DNA of 64,000 bases, from positions 23,963,078-24,027,077 of the forward strand of contig NC_077224.1 in the NCBI RefSeq assembly GCF_024763615.1, in the 5' to 3' direction. A program made the translations under genes and the position numbers. Every line of letters begins with the position of its first letter. Position 1 is the stretch's first letter. The DNA is from Phlebotomus papatasi. Its lineage: Eukaryota; Arthropoda; Insecta; Diptera; Psychodidae. This document shows, piece after piece, positions 56,174-64,000 of this stretch. The notes below the pieces were generated by a model. The model saw only the letters and a list, made by a program, of their open reading frames with translations. It was not told the DNA's origin and made no database searches.

Positions 56174-57600
56174 ATAGGGGAAAAGCTAATAATTTTGGAC
56201 AGTTTCTAAATTTGGACACTTTGAGGGTAAAATTGGACACTAAAAATAAATTGATTAAAATTTTGGATTTTTATTCCAATATTTGATGAATAATGAATTT
56301 TATGTAAATATTTGTTCTTTTTGGAAGATTTTAACACTAAATACGTTCAATTTTGAAGGTGATTTGAGTTAAAATTGCTTTGTTGAAAATTCAGTGTGAG
56401 CAATTGCTTACACAGAACTTCGTGTTTACTTCAGTCTTATTTAGCTGTGGTGAAGTACTAACAATATTTCTTCGCTTTTTCTTGATTGAAATTATTGAAT
56501 ATTCATTTAATATTGTGTTGATTCACGTTAAGGGTGATTTGTATATTTGACCTGAAATGAGATTTGCCTTGTGAATTACGTTTTTAGTGTGAAAAATGGA
56601 CAATATTCTAAGAGGTTCACCTGTGAGGTGATACTTCTTCTTTTGTACAGGTGTTATTCTCCCGAAATTTCGTGAAGTTTTAGCTTTTGTGATGACTAGG
56701 TTTTGTAAATGCCTGGAGAATCCAATGAGCATTATCTCTATAAAGACTATGTAGTGAGAAAAGCTTTAAAAGGCTTTCGGAAAGTCAAATCACTTCAATT
56801 AATGATACACTCTTAGAAAAATTTAGTTCCAACTACCTCATATACAGTTATGGAAACTATAAACTATAGTAAGCATAAACCCATACATATATTTAGCTAG
56901 GGTAACTAAATGAAATAGTTGACCAACATTAGTTACAGTATCTTTTTCATTTAGTTATCATAACTAAATTAGATTAGTAACGGGTACTATAACATATTAG
57001 TTCCAATAACTAAATAAATGTGGTTGATACCCATCTTATTGGCTGTAATAACTATATCATATTAGTTGTGGTTACTTTATAGTTCGTAAAAGCTTCAACG
57101 CATAAGTAAAAAAACCACTCTTTACTATTGGAAAAGTTGTCAGAACTTTATGAAAATATAGGCTCATTTATTTGTATTAGTTCTGAGAACTAAAAGGAAT
57201 TAGTGACAAATATTAGTTGGGATATCGATTTCATTTAATTAAGACAAGCAAATATAATTATATGAAACCAGTATGAAATAATTGCCGCAACTTATCCACG
57301 TAAATATTGCCTTATGTTCTCACTGCTAATAAATTTATTAAGATTAAAATGTTTTAAGATTATAAGAACTATTTTAAATAGATTTGATAATAATCACCCG
57401 ATCAACTAATTTTCATTAGTAATGATGTCTAAACTTTTCTAAGGGTGTATAGAAAGTTTCCGGGCTTCTTGTGACATTCTACGGTTCCTTTACATAAACA
57501 GGGAGAGGACTTGGTAAGATATATTCTTGAAACGGAGAAAATATTCAGCCAAGGTGTCCAAATTTACAACCAAGGTGTCCAAAATTTGAGACAAATTCAG
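56174..57600. repeat. Larger inverted-repeat structure around TTTGGACACCTTGG
   Basis: ATAGGGGAAAAGC and ATTTTGGACAG, AAATTTGGACACTTTG on the left face AAGGTGTCCAAATTTAC and AAGGTGTCCAAAATTTG on the right. The 57595-57785 flank resembles 60650-60840 (AAGACGATAAAC, AAAATAT, GCACTTCAAA or GCGCTTCAAA), a second dispersed repeat. Confidence 0.5.
56806..57449. mobile_element. 644-bp MITE, TACACTCTTAGAAAA ends, TA flanks
   Basis: Left TACACTCTTAGAAAAATTTAG; right CTAAACTTTTCTAAGGGTGTA. The termini are inverted with TA outermost. The interior is unusually rich in ATTAGTT, TAACTAA and ATAGTT in both orientations. It is nested inside the larger 56174-57600 inverted structure. Confidence 0.82.
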
Positions 57601-57785
57601 CTCTATATATCAATTAATTTTTAAACGTATTAAGACTAATTTTAGTAAAAGCAAAGACGATAAACATCTTTTTAAGTTTCTAAACAACCCTTTTGCAAAG
57701 AGAGTAATACAAAATATCATTTAGTTTTGAAAATATCGCACTTCAAATTTGGAACATTGATGCTTATAAGCATCAATGTTCAATT

Positions 57786-59473
57786 TCGAAGAGATAAAGC
57801 CACTCAAAAGCCAAACCAAACCTATTCGAAAATCAACTGGAAAAGCCTAAAGAGCAAGTTCGCGTATTCGCCGGTTCAGCGCTGTCTATTCTTCTACATT
57901 TCGAATTTTCGATATTCTTGACATTTCAGTTGTCAATAAATTCATCAAAAAGTGATTTTTTGTGTAGTTTTGATGTTTTCACGATGGTAGAATGTTTTAA
58001 ATTGAACTCCTAATTTCATTAAAATAAATGTCCTTTACATGAACTTATTCGCTTTTGTGCGATTTATCGGATTAAGTTTTCGAACTTCCTACTTGTTTTT
58101 AAGGAAGTTCTCTCTGTCTGATATAACTTCGAATCGGTGCATATAGTCCTCAAAAAGAAAGAGCTAACAAATGAGGAAGATTATTACTGAACGTAAGGAT
58201 TAGTCACATGCACTTCCTAAGATAATAAGGCTTTTAAAATCCACTGCACTTAATTTTGTTTATAGACCACAGATATTGAGAGTGTTAAACCTCCAATCTG
58301 ACGCTGTTATTATTTGCTATCTCTGACTATTTTTACTTTGGAGAATAAAGTACATAAACGTGCCAAAAAAATAGATCAACTTTTTCTTTAATAAGCAAAT
58401 TGAAGCACAAACTTAATATGTGGAAGTTGTGAACGCTTGGACACTACAATAATTCAGTTCACTTTTGATTTCGTAAGATAATTGGTGTATGTGAAATATT
58501 GCGCTGTGCTACATGATATTTGCAAGATATCTTTTTTTTTTCACCAACACTCATTTATTATCTATTTTGTGGACGCTTTTTTATACGTGCTCAATCAATC
58601 TTAGCATTATGGTGTTAGTGATGGATATTTTAAGTGTCTTATCTTAAAAGTTTTGCTAAGCATTGGACAAAGGAAGGTAGATTTTTTTTTTCTCAAAGGA
58701 ACTGAAATCGATCCGTTTAAATGATTTAAGACACGACTCGATATGCTGCATAATCCCAAAAATGCTTTTTCCGCTGAAAGGTGAAATTGTATGTATGAAG
58801 ACTTTTGCAAATAGGCAAAAGTTGTCCGTCTGACGAACTTTGCATTGGCTATTGGTATGGTTATTGTGATTGCTTGTGCACTGAACGGGGCGATATTTTA
58901 TAAAAGAGTTTAATATTGAAACAACTTTCTATATAAAATCCACAAGACATGGGGGAACAGTTTTTTTTATTTTAGTATATCTACCTTTTCGTTTTGGGAT
59001 TCCGTACGTCAACACACTTTTTATTTTGCTTTTTTTTGATTATCTCTGTGGGTGAGGAATTCCGATGGAGTTCAGGTGAAAATTTTTCTATTTTGAAAAA
59101 TTTTCTTCAATCCTGAGGTGGTTTTTGTTATATTGGAGGAGTTTGTTGAAGAAATTGAAAAAAAAATCTCCGTGTGAAATAGAGAGCTGCAAAATATTTA
59201 TCTCTCAAGACGATGCTCTTTTCAAAGGCACTGCATTCACTTTTTGCTCACAGCTTCTCAGCATAAAGTTGGGTATACAATGTTAGAGGGATTTAGTTTA
59301 AACAAGGCAGAGTTCAATTGCATTTGTCTTTTTGTCCCATTAGATTTATACTGTTGTGTTGTAAGTCACCAAAAAAAAATATAAGCACCAATTGATAAAT
59401 TACTCTGAAAGCACTATTCACTTGAATTTCCTTACTAAGCTCGGGAATTGACTATACTTGAAAAGATAATGTT
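57786..59473. other. No gene recognised
   Basis: AT-rich, short frames only. Confidence 0.5.
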
Positions 59474-59722
59474 ATGGAGAACTTGAAGTATATTGTTTCT
59501 TGTTGGTGGCTCTTGTTTTTCCTTCAGGAGGCTTTCCTTTCTTGCACAATGACAAGTTTCAAAACCCTTAGAAGGGAAAGACTATGTAGAACGGGAATAA
59601 AAGCTGAATGTTGTCCAAGACCAAAAGTAGAAGATTTCAAAAGAAGAGACCACAATTGGGAATTGTGGCAGTATAAAGGCTTTCGTTCAAGAGCGTTTAC
59701 GAGAGTCCGCGATATCAAATAA
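59474..59722 (+). CDS. Possible small secreted basic protein, or a 3' coding exon; function unknown
   Basis: An ATG-started frame of 82 codons in a stretch less AT-rich than its surroundings. Residues 1-24 look like a signal peptide (MENLK then a hydrophobic run with WWLLFFL). The rest is basic, with three further cysteines including a CC pair. I do not recognise the family. An alternative is that TTTTTCCTTCAG ending at 59529 is a splice acceptor and the frame from 59530 to the TAA is a last coding exon of a plus-strand gene. No clear promoter is visible, and the nearest AATAAA is about 500 bp downstream. It may also be a chance frame. Confidence 0.25.
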   Translation: MENLKYIVSCWWLLFFLQEAFLSCTMTSFKTLRRERLCRTGIKAECCPRPKVEDFKRRDHNWELWQYKGFRSRAFTRVRDIK

Positions 59723-62056
59723 GAAAGTCAACCTCTCGAATTGAAATACCAAACCAGACTGGCTGTTGGGGCAGTACGAGTTTCATAAAGAAGTCGAGAC
59801 GACAACGCTTCCTCCAGCACTAACACAAGTGTCTTAACTTTTTCCAATTTGCGATATTGCTCTAGGTTTTCTCTCTTTCAAGAGAGACAGCCAAATAGAG
59901 AGAGACTTGGTGCAAAATTGCCTATGTATGCACTAAAGCATAAGTTAACAATATATAGCATGAGATAAAGTCTTGAAGAGGTGAGCTTACGGCTTCCCAC
60001 ATTTTGCTATACTGAAGCTTCAAAAAATGTAACCCAAGATCGCAAAGAAGAAGCTTAAAACTGCAGACAAAAGAGGAATTTTTGATATAAAATGCGAAAA
60101 GGTAATTTATGGGCTTTCAATAGCACATAAAAGATGTTCAATCTAAACAAAAAAAATTATATGTTAAATGGTTTTCTTTTGTCTGGAATCATTGCATAAA
60201 GGCTCATATTTGATGAGCAAATCAGTTATTAATTGGACTTTTCAAAGTACAATAAAAACTTAAAATTATCGATTATGTGATTGTTGGTAGTTTTTATGAT
60301 TTAGGAAATGAATTTGATACTGCGGAATTTTGGGAGGAAATAAAAAATTAATAACCCTAAGTATAAGGGGCTAAATCACAGACACTTTCTAATAATTTTA
60401 ATATTTAAAAGAAAATATTCAATATTTTCAATTATTATTTTATTTGTATGATATTTAGAAGAACTGTACCTAATTCCGGACAGTTTGCAATTCGAGATAC
60501 GTGTTATGTTCCTCAAAATTCTATAAATTTTTAGTTTAGCTAGAGATTTTCTAAGTAACATAAAAATCTAGCATCTACGCAGTAGATGTTGTAGAAAAAG
60601 CACTGCAAGAATTTCGCAAGGGCAAACGGACTTCAAGAAACTCTGTGTCCGGTATTGCACACACAATAATATCTATATCTTTTATTATTTTTTAAATGTA
60701 CTAAGGTTTATTTTAGAGAAAACAAAGACGATAAACTACTCTATAAAATTCTAAAAATACTCCTGAAAAGGAATTAACAAAAATTTTCAATTTGTTTCAA
60801 AATATGGCGCTTCAAAATCAGAATACTGGTGCTTACACGCAACCTGTATCAAATTAGATACATTTTCCTAATAATATAAGGTACAACAGGGGCCCATCAA
60901 TCCTAATAAAAAGTGAAGCTATTTTTCCTTGTAAAAATTTTGGAGCTATTGCACCGCGACTTAAACAAATTTGCACGTAGTTCTTGTATAATTTTGGCGA
61001 AGATAATGAAATATGTATTTTTAGATAGCTTTTAATGCACGATTTCGAAATATATCAGATTGATAAGTCAATTTTCTTTAAGAAAAGACTTGTCAATAGT
61101 CTTCAGTGCCTCTATGCAAAAACGTATGGAAAAATGAAATGTCGAGAGGCCCCTGAGGTACAATGTGAATTTGACATAATGAAATACAAAAAATTCCTGC
61201 GATTTTTTTTGCGGATCTTGTATGACTTCAAAATAAAGTTAACTTTTAAAACATTAACAACAATCAAAAATACTTTGAAAAATATATTTTGAAAAGATTT
61301 AGAGTATTTTTTATTTATTTGTGGATACCTATATCTTTGTCTGTTCTCTATCGAGATTTTATAATTAAAATTAAATATTACATTTCAAACGTAGGACCAT
61401 ACCGATTATGGAATATTTTCCAAATTTGGCAGTGTTCCTTTATTTTTATTATGATTATTAATGAACATAAGCATTTTTTTTTTGATTGACTACAGCAACA
61501 TAGTAATGAATTGATAGTTATTATTATTATTGATAGTTTATTTCATAGTTTGAATTGATAGAAGTAAAACAAAAACATCTAAGAAGGTGTCATTTTGCTA
61601 AGGAAATGCGTGTTTTTCATCGAGCTTTTCGTGAAAATGTGTAATATCTTAATTTTCTTGTCAACCAATTCAATGAAATCTCTGGATGGGTCAAATATTT
61701 CTGAGATTCCAGTGCACAGAGTGTGACCCAAGTTCAATTTTCTTAAGATGTCAAAGTGGTAATCTTTGTATTTTCCTCCGCCTACAAAAACGACTTCTTT
61801 CGACTAATGGATTTTCACGGTAAATATTAACCCTGATGAACTATCTACAACTTATAAATAGTTGTTCTTTTGAGAGGCCACTTGAAATATAAAAAAAATG
61901 CACAAATATCATTACAGCAAAATTACGATTTTAGACCCATTTTTTATTTTTGTTTTTTGAACTAAGGAAAAAAGGCCTAGGCTCCTAAGCCTCCTAAGTT
62001 TGTCAGGAAATGCGAGGTACTAGACTAGTTATCCGATTATTTGGCCATGGATAATG
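59723..62056. other. No gene recognised; one dispersed repeat
   Basis: 60650-60840 is related to 57595-57785. Around 60467-60660, CTAATTCCGGACAG and GTGTCCGGTATTG are loosely inverted. The 85- and 66-codon frames at 61035-61489 have no motif. Confidence 0.45.
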
Positions 62057-62490
62057 GTTAGTGCGCGTGACTTTGTCCTCTGCGAGTGACTTTGACACCC
62101 CCTATTCGTAAGCTTTTCTTTAATTCTAATGTGTAAAAATGGTCTTCATCGATCAGACATGGTCGGATCGGTAAAGACCATCCTTCACTGAGAAAAAAAG
62201 AGGGTGCGATTAACTTTTTTTCCTCATAACTTTAACACTTTTCAGGTGTAAAAATATATCAACATTTTTAAATGTTAATTTTACACTTTTTTAAGGGTAA
62301 AATTAACATGAAAAAGGATAACTTTAACCCATAATACACCTAAAAAGCATAATATTAACACCGATTTCGGATTAATACTGCAGGGTAAAATAAACATTTC
62401 CGGAATGTTATTTTAACTTTTTCGGATTTCTCTCAGTGTTAAGTTCTAGAAGTAAAGAAAAGCTTACGAGCAAGAGGGTGTAACTTACAA
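62057..62490. mobile_element. Hairpin repeat interrupted by a CACTGAG MITE
   Basis: GTGCGCGTGACTTTG, GTAAGCTTTTCTTTAATTCT and GGTCTTCATCGATCAGACAT lie left of the nested MITE (62186-62438). TTAAGTTCTAGAAGTAAAG and AAGCTTACG resume on its right. It is the same family as 45698-45932. Confidence 0.72.
62186..62438 (+). mobile_element. CACTGAG MITE copy nested in another hairpin, TT target duplication
   Basis: A full 253-bp copy from CACTGAGAAAAAAAGAGGG to TTTCTCTCAGTG. It interrupts a hairpin repeat whose related copy near 45870 reads CCCTTAAGTTCTAG without a break. Here the sequence is CCTT, element, TTAAGTTCTAG, so TT was duplicated on insertion. Confidence 0.92.
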
Positions 62491-64000
62491 AAAAAAAATC
62501 AACTTTTACGCAGCTGCAACATTGCAAAGTTCCAAAACCTTCCCCTATATGCTTAAAGGTTTGTCTTTCTAAATGGCATTATTTATTTTTAGCATTAGTT
62601 TAAACGATTAAAATTTAATAATAAAATTTTAAAAAAAATCTATGATTTACTTAATTTGATATAAGTAAATTACTAATATGATTCATTGGCCATATGAGGG
62701 ATATAGAAATGGTCAGATGTAGTACCTTGATCTTATGGATGAATTACAAAAAGATCATTGGAAACATTATTTTCCGGAAGGTTTTTTACTAATGTAGGTA
62801 TATTCCCTTGAATGAGAAATATTAAAGTTACTCGATCATACCAATATTATTGCAATTGTTAGATAATTGATGCCCTGTAAAAGCAATAAATTACAAAACT
62901 TTCCTTTTCAATAAAGTGCTGCCTATTCAAGGGTAAAGTTCACCCGTATCTTTTGAACACCTTCACTTCTCTATAATACCTATATATACATAGTTTAGAG
63001 ATTGCGATTATCCGCCAAGATATTGGACAAGATCTTGACAGATCGAAGATCGCAATTCTCTTTGATTATCTTGTGTGAGGTGTACGTGAAAGTGAAACTT
63101 TGGAGTGAAAAGTTTGTAAATCTTGCGATATTGTCAAAGAAATTGTGTCACACAATAAAATTATTTTCTCACATTTATTATACCATCGAGAACTTTGCCT
63201 ACAAATTACCAATTAAAGCGTTTTGTGAGATCTTTTGTGCAATACAATTAAGAAGAATTAGGGAGAAGACCTTCATATTGAATGTCTTTTAGAAAAGTGA
63301 TCTCAATGTTGATAGACTTTCTGGCCTCATCAATTTAGATGTTAGGGGGAAGAATGGTATCAATCAGTGATAATTATGTATGTAATTGAATTTTTTTTGG
63401 TTAGAGCAACAATTTCACGAAAAATTCAATTATTTCCGCCACATGTAATGTACTTAAATAAAAATGGTTTTCTCTATGGTTTTGTTCCGTCTCTTTTGCA
63501 CCTTCTTGATTTATTTTTTGGTATGGGAGTGGATGTGATGAATAAAATGCATTGAGGTTCAATTGAAGCATGAAAATGAAGTCGTTTAATACAAAAAACG
63601 ACTCATTTTTCTCTCATTCTCTCTTTTGTTTAATGAATTGTTTTATCATTGACCTTTCTTTGATGCCTAACTTTTATTTAGTAACACCGCCAGAGCATTG
63701 AAGTTCATGTTAAATTGCTTGGGGAGGAGGAAGGTATTTTCAGTGTATGTTTTTATTCCCATTCCTTTTGGATATTATTGAAGCTCTTTTTTTTCGAGCC
63801 TATTGAGACGTGGAATCACGATGGAAATTGATCAATAGTGCAGTTTAGAGCGTGGCTCAGACTTTAAGAAATCTTTTGTTCTTGCCACAGAATCTGATGA
63901 TCTCATATTTTCATTCTAAAGATAAAACATTACCATTATGGGGGGCAAGAAGTTACCCGGCTGACCAATGGTAATCGGTTTATTTACAAAATTGTACATT
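62491..64000. other. No gene recognised
   Basis: A 96-codon frame at 63002-63292 begins with TTG, not ATG, and has no motif. Nothing else can be supported to the window end. Confidence 0.5.

Noticed and set aside
63002..63292. 96-codon plus frame near the right edge
   Set aside because: It begins with TTG, lacks an upstream ATG and has no recognisable motif.

Overview
This is AT-rich eukaryotic genomic DNA, almost certainly from an arthropod and most likely an insect. The reasons are one GT-AG spliced gene with long introns, a Ty3/gypsy LTR retrotransposon, and a very high density of short inverted-repeat (MITE-like or foldback) elements. A nematoceran fly is my best guess, but nothing in the window proves an order. 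There is no bacterial operon structure, rRNA or CRISPR.

The only host gene I can support is on the minus strand across the left quarter: a GH27 lysosomal-type alpha-N-acetylgalactosaminidase / alpha-galactosidase. Exon 1 (16277-16437) encodes the start and signal peptide, exon 2 is 3762-3936, exon 3 is 485-1279. The final exon or exons lie beyond base 1. The joined reading frame gives 377 residues with both catalytic aspartates and all eight structural cysteines. A TATA box with CCAAT and CACGTG motifs lies about 220 bp upstream of the ATG. Introns 1 (12.3 kb), 2 (2.5 kb) and 3 (start only) are packed with repeats.

The second clear coding unit is an intact retrotransposon at 22276-26966. It has identical 247-bp LTRs, a 5-bp target duplication, a primer site, a polypurine tract and one uninterrupted Gag-Pol frame. 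It looks young and possibly still active.

The rest (about 16.7-22.2 kb and 27-64 kb) holds no gene I can recognise. It is a mosaic of repeats: seven copies of a 250-bp CACTGAG-ended MITE, four copies of a long-palindrome family, a pair of 400-bp GTTATCACAC elements, two piggyBac-like TTAA MITEs, several TAGGG-ended foldback elements, two larger TA-flanked non-autonomous transposons, a 117-bp minisatellite and a composite 52-54 kb array. Two unrelated MITE families each occur as a head-to-head dimer forming a long palindrome. One of these dimers sits 16 bp from the exon 3 splice donor. One small possible secreted-peptide frame (59474-59722) is listed with low confidence.
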